A stretch of 64,000 nt of DNA from Rhabditoides inermis (taxonomy: Eukaryota; Nematoda; Chromadorea; Rhabditida; Rhabditidae), in NCBI GenBank assembly GCA_963966185.1, contig CAWZYM010000102.1:313501-377500 (forward strand), written 5' to 3'. The notes beneath the pieces were generated by a model, which saw nothing but the letters and a program-made list of their open reading frames with translations, was not told the DNA's origin and ran no database searches. The position numbers and the translations under genes are program-made. Below are positions 35,400 to 48,477 of this stretch, in pieces. Each line of letters opens with the position of its first letter. The first letter of the stretch is position 1.

Positions 35400-36615
35400 T
35401 TTTCTCTACCCTATACTTCTCAAGTCTCCTTTTTGTCATGCGCGCATCACACTCCACCCACCACATACCCATCTGATTCTCGCTTGATATCGATCACATA
35501 TCGATTTGGCCGTATTTGTTCCATTTCATTCCTATAATTTACATCATATATTATAATACCAAATAACTCTTATCCCCGCTATTTCAACCCTATACTTCCC
35601 AAGACTACTTTTTGTCATGCGCGCATCACACTCCATCCACCACATACCCATCTGATTCTCGCTTGATATCGATCACATATCGATTTGGCCGTATTTGTTC
35701 CATTTCATTCCTATAATTTACATCATATATTATAAAACCAAATAACTCTTATCCCCGCTATTTCAACCCTATACTTCCCAAGACTACTTTTTGTCATGCG
35801 CGCATCACACCCCACCCACCACATACCCATCTGATTATCGCTTGATATCGATCACATATCGATTTGGCCGTATTTGTTCCATTTCATTCCTATAATTTAC
35901 ATCATATATTATAAAACCAAATAACTCTTATCCCCGCTATTTCAACCCTATACTTCCCAAGACTACTTTTTGTCATGCGCGCATCACACTCCATCCACCA
36001 CATACCCATCTGATTCTCGCTTGATATCGATCACATATCGATTTGGCCGTATTTGTTCCATTTCATTCCTATAATTTACATCATATATTATAAAACCAAA
36101 TAACTCTTATCCCCGCTATTTCAACCCTATACTTCCCAAGACTACTTTTTGTCATGCGCGCATCACACTCCATCCACCACATACCCATCTGATTATCGCT
36201 TGATATCGATCACATATCGATTTGGCCGTATTTGTTCCATTTCATTCCTATAATTTACATCATATATTATAAAACCAAATAACTCTTATCCCCGCTATTT
36301 CAACCCTATACTTCCCAAGACTACTTTTTGTCATGCGCGCATCACACTCCATCCACCACATACCCATCTGATTCTCGCTTGATATCGATCACATATCGAT
36401 TTGGCCGTATTTGTTCCATTTCATTCCTATAATTTACATCATATATTATAAAACCAAATAACTCTTATCCCCGCTATTTCAACCCTATACTTCCCAAGAC
36501 TACTTTTTGTCATGCGCGCATCACACCCCACCCACCACATACCCATCTGATTCTCGCTTGATATCGATCACATATCGATTTTGCCGTCTTTGTTTCAATT
36601 CGTTTTTTTATAATA
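35400..36615 (+). repeat. 179-bp minisatellite (~7 copies)
   Basis: Exact 179-bp period: TATACTTCCC or TATACTTCT at 35412, 35591, 35770, 35949, 36128, 36307 and 36486. Copies are almost identical. The last grades into a pyrimidine-rich TCTTTTCAG acceptor, so the array likely lies within an intron. It is unrelated to the 139/110-bp satellites. Confidence 0.96.
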
Positions 36616-36629
36616 ATAACTCTTTTCAG

Positions 36630-36918
36630 GATGGATGAAGAAGAAGAGATTTGTTATCTCCTTCACCTTCCATGCGTACGATTCGATGACTATCGAGGCG
36701 ACTGCCGATTTCAGCTGCGTGCGTTTGCAGACCTCTTCAGTCGGAAAGGACAAACGTGAGTATTATTACTTCATGTTTCATCATTATAACGGGGAGTTAC
36801 AGCAAGGTTCGTCTCGCACTTCTAGCCCTCTCTGGTCATCCTGATGCGGGCAACAACGTGTTGTACGGAAGCACCATCCAGAAGCAGCTGGAGAAGCAGA
36901 AGTACATAGCAGGTCATG
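36630..36918 (+). pseudogene. Captured gene fragment, two candidate exons
   Basis: Exon 1 (36630-36755) follows TCTTTTCAG and ends at a GTGAGT donor. A 47-bp candidate intron has a TATAAC branch-like site and ends TTACAG. Exon 2 (36803-36918) ends before GTAAAA. Joining keeps one frame: codon AC|C links ...SRKGQT to KVRLALLALSGHP. The product starts MDEEEEICYLLHLP and holds about 80 residues, with a charged QKQLEKQKY segment near the end. I do not recognise the family. Downstream the frame runs into satellite at about 36950, so the gene is cut off. The 47-bp intron is very short, but the in-frame phase supports it. Confidence 0.5.
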
Positions 36919-36947
36919 GTAAAACAGAGGAGGATAGAGAGGATATA

Positions 36948-37810
36948 AAAGGCGCTCCGGCACGATTCGCGCGCCTCCGCGGTCAAAGCCGATCAGTATA
37001 TCAGTAATTATAATAAAACATTGATCACTGATACTGATATGCATTTTCTCCGACTCTCTGATCGTTCACCTTCTTGTTTGCACATAGAAAGCGCTCCGGC
37101 ACGCTTCGCGGGTCTTTGCGGTCAAAGCCGATCAGTAGATCAGTAATTATAATAATATATTGATCACTGATACTGATATGCATTTTCTCCGACTCTGATC
37201 GTTCACTTTCTCGTATGCACATAGAAAGCGCTCCGGCACGCTCCGCGCGCCTCCGCGGTCAAAGTATATCAGTAGATCAGTAAAAATAAGAATATATTGA
37301 TCACTGATACTGATATGCATTTTCTCCGACTCTCAGATCTTTTACTCTTTCGTATGCACATAAAAGGCGCTCCGGTACGCTTCGCGCGCCTCCGCGGTCA
37401 AAGCCGTACAGTAGATCAGTAAATATAAAATTATATTGATTACTGATACTGATATGCATTCTCTCCCACTCTTTGATTTTTTACTTTTTCGTATGCACAT
37501 AAAAGGCGCTCCGGCACGATTCGCGCGCCTCCGCGGTCAAAGCCGATCAGTATATCAGTAATTATAATAAAACATTGATCACTGATACTGATATGCATTT
37601 TCTCCGACTCTCTGATCGTTCACCTTCTTGTTTGCACATAGAAAGCGCTCCGGCACGCTTCGCGCGTCTTTGCGGTCAAAGCCGATCAGTAGATCAGTAA
37701 TTATAATAATATATTGATCACTGATACTGATATGCATTTTCTCCAACTCTCTGATCTTTTACTATCTCGTATGCACATAGAGGGCGCTCTGGCACACTCC
37801 GCGGTAAAAT
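36948..37810 (-). repeat. 139-bp satellite array of M8 (~6 monomers)
   Basis: The monomer nearest the captured fragment starts at GGCGCTCCGGCACGATTCGCG, and the same ACGATTCGCG variant recurs at about 37516. This suggests a duplication of four monomers (about 557 bp). Confidence 0.94.
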
Positions 37811-37820
37811 ATTAGAAAAT

Positions 37821-37823
<3 letters not shown>

Positions 37824-37912
<89 letters not shown>
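37824..37912. repeat. (GA)n microsatellite of M8
   Basis: GA tract with GAGCGAGAG interruptions. Confidence 0.95.
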
Positions 37913-37914
<2 letters not shown>

Positions 37915-38809
37915 TGAGAAAAGGAATTGGATGAGAAAAGAAGGTTACATAGTGTTTTGCCTCGCCTCACTTCCCTGATTGAAGGTAGAATGTCTTTAGT
38001 GCATACAGTTATATTTGTATTGTGTTTGCTCAGAATATAGAATTTGCACAGTTTGTGAAGTGTGGTGAGCTGTTTCGTAGTGCGTGGTGATGTTCTCGCT
38101 CATTTGCACAATTGACTGTCTTTTTCTCTGACATCAGACAGACTGGCAGCTGGCGCACTCTCACCGCGCCACACTCTCTCGTCGCGGGGCAATAAAGTGG
38201 CGTCGATTAGAGGAATTTAATTGATAGCGGGCGTCAGAGGTCACAAAAAGATGCAAATTTTGGAAGAAGTGTAGTGGCCACCTATTTGCATGTTGTAGTA
38301 AAGGGAGATCTGACACGGTTGCCTAGTTTTCTTGAACAGCCCGCGACAACTGTTTGGTGTCGCCTCGCCTCGACTAAATCACTTCGTGAAAGGAAACCAG
38401 GAGGAATTATAAAAAGATTACGGGCAGATTTGTAGGTGAGGGAGTGTAGAGGAGTGACGTCGAAACCGTTTCTCGAAAGCTGAAGTCTGCGATTCGCAGT
38501 ACTCGTTCTTGTAAGGTCTACTCGATGCAACCGTTCAACGACCTAACCGTCTCTTCATCTGACACACTATTTCGCCTGTTTTCTGTCTGACTCTCTCGGA
38601 TTACGCGCTATTTCGTCGGACTTTCTCGAGCTTATAGCTCCGCGGATATGAGAGATATGATAAAATAAAGATTTTGGGAGCATCTCCAGACCGAGGGCTT
38701 TACAGCCATACCAAATTTAGCCGGATCCATGCATCGGTGGCCTTTGTGGAGCCATGTATGGACGGACACCATAGGGCATTTTGCACATACAGGCGCAGCG
38801 GCGCTGCGA

Positions 38810-41363
38810 CTAGCGCGCTTCGCGCGCTAGAAAGATGAGTATAAAAAGAGGAAAAAATTATATATCGATTGATATATAGATTGACTTGATATGTGCTCTG
38901 GAAGTGCTATTAGGAGCTGTGTTAGAAGTGCTGTTGTCAGTCTTTCAGTAGATGACTGATCTTCATTTATTTCCTTATCTTTTTCCATTTTCAGTAATAT
39001 CAAGTATTTAGAAAGTGTCACAGTCTATCAGTATCTGGTTGATGGTATCTGCTTGACTGATTTTCTACAGATGTTATATTTACTATGTTCATAGAAGGCG
39101 CTCCGGCACGCTCTGCGGTCAGAGCCTATCAGTGGATCAGTAATAATAGGAATATATTGATCACTGCTACTGATATGCATTTTCTCCGACTCTGTGATTT
39201 TTTAATCTCACGTATGCACATAGAAGGCGCTCCGGGACACTCCGCGGTCAAAGTCGATCAGTAGATCAGTAATTATAATAATACATCGATCACTGATACT
39301 GATATGCATTTTCTCCGACTCTGTGATTTTTTAATCTCTCGTATGCACATAGAAGGCGCTCCGGCACGCTTCGCGCGCCTCCGCGGTCAAAGTCGATCAG
39401 TAGATCAGTAAATACAATAATATATTATTCACTGGTACTGATAGCATTTTTTCCGACTCTCTGATCTTTTACTCTTTCGTTTGCACATTGAGGGCGCTCC
39501 GGCACGCTTCGCGCGCCTCCGCGGTCAAAGTCGATCAGTAGATCAGTAAATACAATAATACATTGATCACTGGTACTGATATGCATTCTCTCCTACTCTC
39601 TGATCTTTCACTCTCTCGTATGCACATAGAAAGCGCTCCGGCACGCTTCGCGCGCCTCCGCGGTCAAAGTCGATCAGTATATCAGTAATTATAATAATAC
39701 ATTGATCACTGATATTGATATGCACTTTCTCCGAGTCTCTGATCTTTTACTCTTTCGTTTGCACATAGAGGGCGCTCCGGCACGCTTCGCGCGCCTCCGC
39801 GGTCAAAGTCGATCAGTATATCAGTAATTATAATAATACATTGATCACTGATACTGATATGCATTTTCTCCGACTCTCTGATCTTTTACTCTTTCGTTTT
39901 CACATTGAGGGCGCTCCAGCACGCTTCGCGCGCCTCCGCGGTCAAAGTCGATCAGTAGATCAGTATTTATAATAATACATTGCTCACTGATATTGATATG
40001 CATTTTCTCCGACTCTCTGATCTTTGACTATCTCGTTTGGCATATAGAAAGCGCTCCGGCACGCTTCGCGCGCCTCCGCGGTCAAAGTCTATCAGTAGAT
40101 CAGTGATAATAAGAATATATTGATCACTGCTGCTGATATGCATTTTCTCCGACTCTCTGATTTTGTTAGTCTCTCGTATGCACATAGAGGGCGCTCCGGC
40201 ACGCTTCGCGCGCCTCCGCGGTCAAAGTCTATCAGTAGATCAGTGATAATAAGAATATATTGATCACTGCTACTGATATGCATTCTTTCCTACTCTCTGA
40301 TCTTTCGCTCTCTCGTATGCACATAGAGGGCGCTTCGGCACATTCCGCGGTAAATCTTATCAGAAGCTGGTTGACATTTTTATTTATTTATTAGAGATAC
40401 AAATATAATTTATAGTTATCACTGGTCTTTTATTATAAAATCAAGAGAGAGAGACGAAAAAGAGAGAGATGAGAAAAGAAATTGGATGAGAAAAGGAGGT
40501 TACATAGTATTTCGCCTCGCCTCACTTCCCTGATTGAATATAGAATGTCGTTAGTGCAAACAGTTATATTTGTATTGTATTTACTCAGATTATAGTGATC
40601 GCGCAGTTTGTTGGAGTGAGGGGAGCTGTTTCGTAGTGCATGGTGATGTTCTCGCTCATTTGCACAATTGACTGTCTCTTTCTCTGGCATCAGACAGACT
40701 GGCAGCTGGCGCACTCTCACCTCGCCACACTCTCTCGTCGCGGGGCAATAAAACGACGTCGATTAAAAGAATTCAATTGATTGCAGGCGTCAGAGTTCAC
40801 AAAAAGATGCAATTTTTTGTAGAAGTGTAGTGGCCACCTATATACATGTTGTAGTAAATGGAGACCTTACACGGTTGCCTAGTTTTCTTGAACAGCCCGC
40901 GACAACTGTTTGGTGTCGCCTCGCCTCGACTAAATCACTTCGCGAAAGGAAACCAGGAGGAGTTATAAAAAGATTACGGGCCAATTTGTAGGTGAGGGAG
41001 TGTAGAGGAGTGACGTCGAAACCGTTTTTCGATAGCTGAAGTCTGCGATCCGCAGTACTCGTTCTTGTAAGGTCTACTCGCCGCAGCCGATTTGCCAGTG
41101 ACCCGTCTCTTCAACTGACACACTGTCTCGCCTCTTTTCTATCTGACGCTCTCTGATTACGCGCTATTTCGTCAGGACTTTCTTGAGCTTATAACTCCGC
41201 GGATATGAGAGATAAAAGGGTGGAGGTTTAAATTGAGCATCTACAGATCGAGGGCTTTCCGGCAATATCAAATTTAGCGAAATCCATAGAGCCGTGGCGC
41301 AGGGAAAACCATGTACGGATGTACACCATAGGACATTTAGACAGACCGGCGCAGCGGGCGCGA
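38810..41363 (-). mobile_element. Alpha-family Helitron-like element M9
   Basis: Complete 2.55-kb element, TC at 41363 to CTAG at 38810. Short array 39090-40370, vestigial GA tract 40440-40470, 5' module 40480-41200. The outermost ~150 bases (41205-41340) diverge from M1-M5 and resemble the swapped end of M8 (a CCGAGGGCTTT/ATCGAGGGCTTT segment). Confidence 0.77.
39090..40370 (-). repeat. 139-bp satellite array of M9 (~9 monomers)
   Basis: 139-bp monomers, several shortened. Paired variants with AAATACAATAATA at about 39410 and 39548 lie one monomer apart. Confidence 0.94.
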
Positions 41364-41689
41364 CTAGCGCGCTTCGCGCGCTAGAAATATAGGTATAAAA
41401 TAGAGGAGAAAATTATCTATCGATTGATATATAGATTGACTTGACATGTGCCCTGGAAGTGCTATTAGGAGCTGTGCTAGAAGCGCTGTTGTCACTCTTT
41501 CGGTAGATGACTGATCTTTATTTATTTTCTTATCTTTTTCAATTTTCAGTATTATCAAGTATTTAGAAAGTGTCCAAGTCTAAGTCTATCTGGTTGATAT
41601 TTACTGCTTTTCGACAGATATTATTTTTACTATGCTCATAGAAGGCGCTCCGGCGCTCCGCGCGCCTCCGCGATGAAAGTATATCAGTA

Positions 41690-43320
41690 GATCAGTAATA
41701 TATAACAGTAGTTGGTTGAAAGTTAGAATTTATCACTGATCTAAAATCATAAAATATCTACTCTCGCCTATGATCATAGATAACCGCTTCGCGCGCCTCC
41801 GCGGTCAAATCCTATCAGTATATGGTTGACAATTATTAGTTATCACTGATCAATATCATAAATTATCTACTCTCGCCTATGATCTCAGATAGCCGCTCCG
41901 GCACATTCCGCGCGCCTCCGCAGTCAAATCCTATCAGTAGCTGGTTGACAATTATTAGTTATCAAGGGTCTAATATCATAAAATATCTACTTTTGCCTAT
42001 GATCATAGATAGCCGCTCCACGCGCCTCTGTGGTCAAATCCTATCAGTAGCTGGTTGACAATGATTAGTTATCACGGATCTACTATTATAAAATATCTAT
42101 TCTCGCCTATGATCTCAGATAGCCGCTCCGGCACGCTATCGCGTGCCTCCGCGGTCAAAGTCTATCAGTAGATCAAAAATAATAATATCTTGATCACTGA
42201 TACTGTTTTGCATTTTCTCCGACTCTCTGATATTTCACTCTCTCGTATGCACATAGGAGGCGCTCCGGCACGCTCCGCGCGCCTCCGCGTTAAAACTCTA
42301 TCAGTAGATCAGTAATTATAATAATACATTGATCACTGATACAGATATGCATTTTCTTATACTCTCTGATCTTTCACTTTCTCGTCATAAAATCTCTACT
42401 CTCGCCTACGATCATAGATAGCCGCTCCGCGCGCCTCCGCGGTCAAAATCTATCAGTAGCTGGTTGACAATGATCAGTTATCACGGATCTAATATTATGA
42501 AATCTCTACTCTCGCCTTTGATCACAGACAGCCGCTCCGCGCGCCTCAGCGGTCAAATTCTATCAGTAGCTGGTTGACAATGATTAGTTATCACGAATCT
42601 AATAATATAAAATCTCTACTCTCGCCTTTGATCACAGACAGCCGCTCCGCGCGCCTCAGCGGTCAAATTCTATCAGTAGCTGGTTGACAATGATTAGTTA
42701 TCACGAATCTAATATTATAAAATCTCTATTGACAATGATTAGTTATCACGGATCTAATATTATAAAATCTCTACTCTCGCCTTTGATCACAGACAGCCGC
42801 TCCGCGCGCCTCAGCGGTCAAATTCTATCAGTAGCTGGTTGACAATGATTAGTTATCACGGATCTAATATTATAAAATCTCTACTCTCGCCTTTGATCAC
42901 AGACAGCCGCTCCGCGCGCCTCAGCGGTCAAATTCTATCAGTAGCTGGTTGACAATGATTAGTTATCACGAATCTAATATTATAAAATCTCTATTGACAA
43001 TGATTAGTTATCACGGATCTAATATTATAAAATCTCTACTCTCGCCTTTGATCACAGACAGCCGCTCCGCGCGCCTCAGCGGTCAAATCTATCAGTAGCT
43101 GGTTGACAATGATTAGTTATCACGGATCTAATATTATAAAATATCTACTCTCGCCTATGATCATATATAGCCGCTCCGTGCGCCTCCGCGGTCAAATCCT
43201 ATCAGTAGCTGGTTGACAACGATTAGTTATCACGGATCTAATATTATGAAATATCTACTCTCGCCTATGATCATAGATAGCCGCTCCGCGCGCCTCCGCG
43301 GTCAAATTCTATCAGTAGAT
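41690..43320 (-). repeat. 110-bp satellite array of M10
   Basis: About 13 units with AGCTGGTTGACAATGATTAG, TATTATAAAATCTCTACTC and a GCCGCTCCGCGCGCCTCAGC core. A truncated unit joined at AATCTCTATTGACAATG occurs twice (about 42720 and 42982), showing a duplicated block. The 42140-42390 part is 139-bp type. Confidence 0.93.
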
Positions 43321-44270
43321 CAGTAATAATAAGAATAAATTGATCACAGCTACTGATATGCATTTTCTCCGACTCTCTGATCGTTCACATTCTCGTATGC
43401 ACATAGAAAGCGCTCCGGCACGCTCCGCGCGCCTTCGCGGTCAAAGTATATCAGTATATCAGTAATAATAAGAATGCATTGATCACTGCTACTGATATGA
43501 ATTTTCTCCGACTCTCTGATCGTTCACTTTCTCGTATGCACATAGAAAGCGCTCCGGCACGCTCCGCGCGCCTCCGCGGTCAAAATATATCAGTAGATTA
43601 GTAATAGTAAGAATGCATAGATCACTGCTACTGATATGAATTTTCTCCGACTCTCTGATCTTTCTTTCTCTCGTATGCACATAGAAAGCGCTCCGGCACG
43701 CTCCGCGCGCCTCCGCGGTCAAAATATATCAGTAGATCAGTAATAGTAAGAATGCATTGATCACTGCTACTGATATGAATTTTCTCCGACTCTCTGATCG
43801 TTCACTTTCTCGTATGCACATAGAAAGCGCTCCGGCACGCTTCGCGCGCCTCCGCGGTCAAAATATATCAGTAGATCAGTAATAGTAAGAATGCATTGAT
43901 CACTGCTACTGATATGAATTTTCTCCGACTCTCTGATCTTTCACTCTCTCGTATGCACATAGAAAGCTCTCCGGCACGCTCCGCGCGCCTCCGCGGTCAA
44001 AATATATCAGTAGATCAGTAATAGTAAGAATGCATTGATCACTGCTACTGATATGAATTTTCTCCGACTCTCTGATCTTTCACTCTCTCGTATGCACATA
44101 GAAAGCGCTCCGGCACGCTCCGCGCGCCTCCGCGGTCAAAATATATCAGTAGATCAGTAATTATAATAATATATTGAACACTGATACTGATATGCATTCT
44201 CTCCTACTCTCTGATCTTTCACTCTCTCGTATGCTCATAGAGGGCGCTCCGGCACACTCCGCGGTAAAAG
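43310..44270 (-). repeat. 139-bp satellite block of M10 (~7 monomers)
   Basis: Monomers nearly identical to those of M1 (AATAGTAAGAATGCATTG variant), linking the two arrays by recent common origin or exchange. Confidence 0.95.
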
Positions 44271-44358
44271 CCTATCAGTAGCTGGTTGACAATTTTTATT
44301 TATTAGAGATACAAATATACTTTATAGTTATTACTGGTCTTATATTATAAAATTTAAG

Positions 44359-44363
44359 CGAGC

Positions 44364-44420
<57 letters not shown>

Positions 44421-44530
44421 TGGGATGAGCAGCTGGTTGACAATTATTATTTATTTTAGATCCCAGTAGACTTCATAGTTATCAATAATCTAAAATCATA
44501 ATATATAAGAGAGAGATAGAGGAAGAGAGG

Positions 44531-44567
<37 letters not shown>
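44359..44567. repeat. Two (GA)n tracts of M10 with duplicated flank
   Basis: Tracts at 44359-44419 and 44500-44567, each preceded by a GCTGGTTGACAAT segment, as in M1 and M17. Confidence 0.94.
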
Positions 44568-44570
<3 letters not shown>

Positions 44571-45455
44571 TGAGAAGAGAGGGATAAGTAAAGGAGAGAG
44601 ATGAGAAAAGGAGGTTACATAGTATTTCGCCTCGCCTCACTTCTATCTTTGAATATAGAATGACGTGAGTGCATATAGTATTGTTTTATTGTATGTGCTC
44701 AGAAAATAGTTTGTTGGAGTGTGGTGAGCTGTTTCGTAGTGCATGGTGATACTCTCGCTCATTTGCACAATTGACTGTCTCTTTCTCTGACATCAGACAG
44801 ACTGGCAGCTGGCGCACTCTCACCTCGCCACACTCTCTCGTCGCGGGGCAATAAAACGACGTCGATTAGAGGAATTTAATTGATTGCAGGCGTCAGAGGT
44901 CACAAAAAGATGCGAATTTTGGTAGAAGTGTAGTGGCCACCTATTTGCATGTTGTAGTAAAGGGAGACCTTACACGATTGCCTAGTTTTCTTGAACAGCC
45001 CGCGACAACTGTTTGGTGTCGCCTCGCCTCGACTAAATCACTTCGTGAAAGGAAACCAGGAAGATTTCTAAAAAGATTACGGGCAGATTTGTAGGTGAGG
45101 GAGTGTAGAGGAGTGACGTCGAAACCGTTTTTCGATAGCTGAAGTCTGCGATTCGCAGTACTCGTTCTTGTAAGGTCTACTCGCCGCACCCGATTCGTCA
45201 GTGACCCGTCTCTTCATCTGACACACTATCTCGCTGCTTTTCTGTCTGACTCTCTCGGATTACGCGCTATTTCGTCGGACCTTCTTGAGCTTATAGCTCC
45301 GCGGATATGAGAGATAAAGATCTGAAAATTGGAATCCTGCATCTCGGGACCGAGACCATCGGATCGATGTCACGTTTGGCTAGATAGGAGTAGTGGCTGG
45401 CGCGGTAGAGCGATGGACGCACAGACACCATAGGGCATTTTACACATACACCCGA

Positions 45456-46436
45456 CTAGCGGCCGGAGGCTCGCTTCGCTCGCCTCCAGCCGCTAGTGGC
45501 GGCGCTTCGCGCCGCGTTCGCTCCAAGGCTCGCGCGCCTTCGGCGCGCTCGCCTTTCCGCTGTATAACCTCTAAAAATATACTCATAACATAACTTTAAA
45601 CAACAACTCTGAACTCAGTACCCGGTTTAGTACACGTTTGATACCTATTAAATAAGATTTGTACTTGTTTACTTTTTTGTTTACTTGTTTACATCAAAAA
45701 CAACAACAAAATCAAACTCTGTACTTTGTGTACTTCATGTTAAATACCTTTAAAACACATTTCTGAGTTGTTCACAAACTTGTTTACTTGTTTACTTCAC
45801 TTGTAAACAACAAATATGAACTCAGTACTTGGTCTAGTACACGGTATATACCTTTGAAATGAGATTTGGAGTTGTTTACTTATTTGTTTACATGTTTACA
45901 TGCCAAATAAACAACAAAATCAAACTATGTACTTGGTCTAGTACACGATATATACCTCTGAAATGAAGTTTTGTGTTGTTTACTTCTTTGTTTACTTGTT
46001 GATATGAGTTGTTTACTATCATAAAGGTACTTGTGCACTTGTGTTATGGTATGAGTATGAAGTGTCTACCTTGAAAACTAACAAAGTTATTAAGGTTTCC
46101 GAGATTGTTTACATAATTTGTTTACTTGTTTACTTGTTTACATAACATGTTTACTAAATCTTTTGTCTCAGTTAGGTAGTTGTATGGTGTGAATATGAAC
46201 TTTCTACCTCAATTCGTTATTCAGTTATAGTGAAAAGTCTGTTTTCGAGTCAAAGTCCAAAGTTCCTCTCGTGGAACCCATATAAGGACTTATGCAAATG
46301 AGATGTCAGAGTAACCATCGCGTCTCAGGTGACACCAAACCTTAACCCTGAAGTTGTATCCTGATTCGTGGAAAGAGTAATGAGTTATGACTCTGGACAA
46401 ACAAACGCCATAGGAAATTTTAGGGGAGGAGGGCGA
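45456..46436 (-). mobile_element. Beta-family Helitron-like element M11
   Basis: Complete 981-bp element: TC at 46436, 5' box near 46410, CATTTGCATAAGTCC segment near 46290, GTAAACA/TGTTTAC clusters, and a triple hairpin end at 45456-45565 matching P2 inverted. Confidence 0.75.
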
Positions 46437-47459
46437 GAGGCAAAAAATGACGAGAGGCAAAAAATGAAAAATTAGTTAAAATTCTGAAATTATTCATAGT
46501 AGATGATTTGCGTGTACTGATAATGAAATCACAAAATGCAGCTCTCAACTCTCGTTCAGTAAAAAGTAACAGAGGTGTAAACATTTTACGGCTCGGAAAC
46601 TTTGAAAATTCGTGATATATCGTAGAGAAGTGATAGAGTCTGAAGAAAAATCGCATGTGTAGTTATGGATGTCTAGAACCACTGACAGTTTTCATGATCT
46701 ACCACGACTGAATCTGAAGACGTGGTGATCGTTCAAAAGTGCATAAAACCCTGCAAACCAAGGAATCGGCGACGAAGGAATCGACTTGGTTTTAGTGAAA
46801 GGACTGAATTTGATGTTTTGCTGCACGAGAATCTAGGAACCAACGAACCAACCCATCTAGTACATCTTAGACACCTTTAGAATGAGTTTTGGTTTTGTTT
46901 ACTTTTTTGTTTACTTGTTTACTTTTTCTGTAAACAACAAAATTGAACTCAGTACACGGTCTAGTACATGTTAGATACCTTTAAAATGGAAGTTTGTGTT
47001 GTTTACTTTTTTGTTTACTTGTTGACATGAGTTGTTTACTATCATAAATGTACTTGTGTAATTGTGTTATGGTATGAGTTTGAAGTGTCTACCTTCAAAA
47101 CTGACTGAGTTATTAAGATTTCCGAGAATGTTTACATAATTTGTTTATTTGTTTACTTGTTTACATAATATGTTTACTAAAACTTTTGTCTTAGTTAGGT
47201 TGTTGCAAGGTGTGAATATGAACCGTCTGTCTCAATTCGTTATCGAGTTAATGTGAAAAGTGTGTTTTCGAGTCAAAGTCCAAAGTTCCTCTCGTGGAAC
47301 CCATATAAGGAGTTATGCAAATGAGATGTCAGAGTAACCATCGCGTCTCAGGTGACACCAAACCTTAACCCTGAAGTTGTATCCTGATTCGTGGAAAGAG
47401 TAATGAGTTATGACTCTGGACAAACAAACGCCATAGGAAATTTTAGGGGAGGAGGGCGA
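46437..47459 (-). mobile_element. Beta-derived unit M12a, tandem copy 1
   Basis: A 1023-bp unit with a standard beta 5' end (TC at 47459) but no terminal hairpin. The other end reads GAGGCAAAAAATGACGAGAG on the plus strand. It is nearly identical to M12b, M12c and M15. A 78-codon open frame in each copy is preserved only because the copies are recent. Confidence 0.72.
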
Positions 47460-48477
47460 GAGGCAAAAAATGACGAGAGGCAAAAAATGAAAAATTAGTT
47501 AAAATTCTGAAATTATTCATAGTAGATGATTTGCGTGTACTGATAATGAAATCACAAAATGCAGCTCTCAACTCTCGTTCAGTAAAAAGTAACAGAGGTG
47601 TAAACATTTTACGGCTCGGAAACTTTGAAAATTCGTGATATATCGTAGAGAAGTGATAGAGTCTGAAGAAAAATCGCATGTGTAGTTATGGATGTCTAGA
47701 ACCACTGACAGTTTTCATGATCTACCACGACTGAATCTGAAGACGTGGTGATCGTTCAAAAGTGCATAAAACCCTGCAAACCAAGGAATCGGCGACGAAG
47801 GAATCGACTTGGTTTTAGTGAAAGGACTGAATTTGATGTTTTGCTGCACGAGAATCTAGGAACCAACGAACCAACCCATCTAGTACATCTTAGACACCTT
47901 TAGAATGAGTTTTGGTTTTGTTTACTTTTTTGTTTACTTGTTTACTTTTTCTGTAAACAACAAAATTGAACTCAGTACACGGTCTAGTACATGTTAGATA
48001 CCTTTAAAATGGAAGTTTGTGTTGTTTACTTTTTTGTTTACTTGTTGACATGAGTTGTTTACTATCATAAATGTACTTGTGTAATTGTGTTATGGTATGA
48101 GTTTGAAGTGTCTACCTTCAAAACTGACTGAGTTATTAAGATTTCCGAGAATGTTTACATAATTTGTTTATTTGTTTACTTGTTTACATAATATGTTTAC
48201 TAAAACTTTTGTCTTAGTTAGGTTGTTGCAAGGTGTGAATATGAACCGTCTGTCTCAATTCGTTATCGAGTTAATGTGAAAAGTGTGTTTTCGAGTCAAA
48301 GTCCAAAGTTCCTCTCGTGGAACCCATATAAGGAGTTATGCAAATGAGATGTCAGAGTAACCATCGCGTCTCAGGTGACACCAAAACCCTGAAGTTGTAT
48401 CCTGATTCGTGGAAAGAGTAATGAGTTATGACTCTGGACAAACAAACGCCATAGGAAATTTTAGGGGAGGAGGGCGA
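47460..48477 (-). mobile_element. Beta-derived unit M12b, tandem copy 2
   Basis: 1018 bp, almost identical to M12a. It lacks 5 bases near 48383 (CCAAAACCCTG instead of CCAAACCTTAACCCTG). Confidence 0.72.

Larger units (their letters stand above)
34487..38809 (-). mobile_element. Alpha-family Helitron-like element M8 carrying non-element DNA
   Basis: Complete 4.3-kb element, TC at 38809 to CTAG at 34487. The distal satellite is replaced by 2.1 kb of foreign sequence (about 34826-36948) with a 179-bp minisatellite and two exon-like segments. A short array (36948-37810), a GA tract (37824-37912) and the 5' module follow. The outermost ~150 bases (38655-38800) differ from other alpha copies, suggesting a swapped 5' end. 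Confidence 0.75.
41364..45455 (-). mobile_element. Alpha-family Helitron-like element M10
   Basis: Complete 4.1-kb element, TC at 45455 to CTAG at 41364. The array is mixed: 110-bp units (about 41690-43320) with 139-bp units at 42140-42390, and a 139-bp block at 43310-44270. GA tracts at 44359-44419 and 44500-44567; 5' module 44600-45430. It retains the unoccupied LINE target at 44573-44580. Confidence 0.78.

Noticed and set aside
46420..46656. 78-residue identical frame in M12a-c as a conserved gene
   Set aside because: Whole 1-kb units are nearly identical, coding or not, so identity reflects recent duplication; the frame runs across the element boundary.
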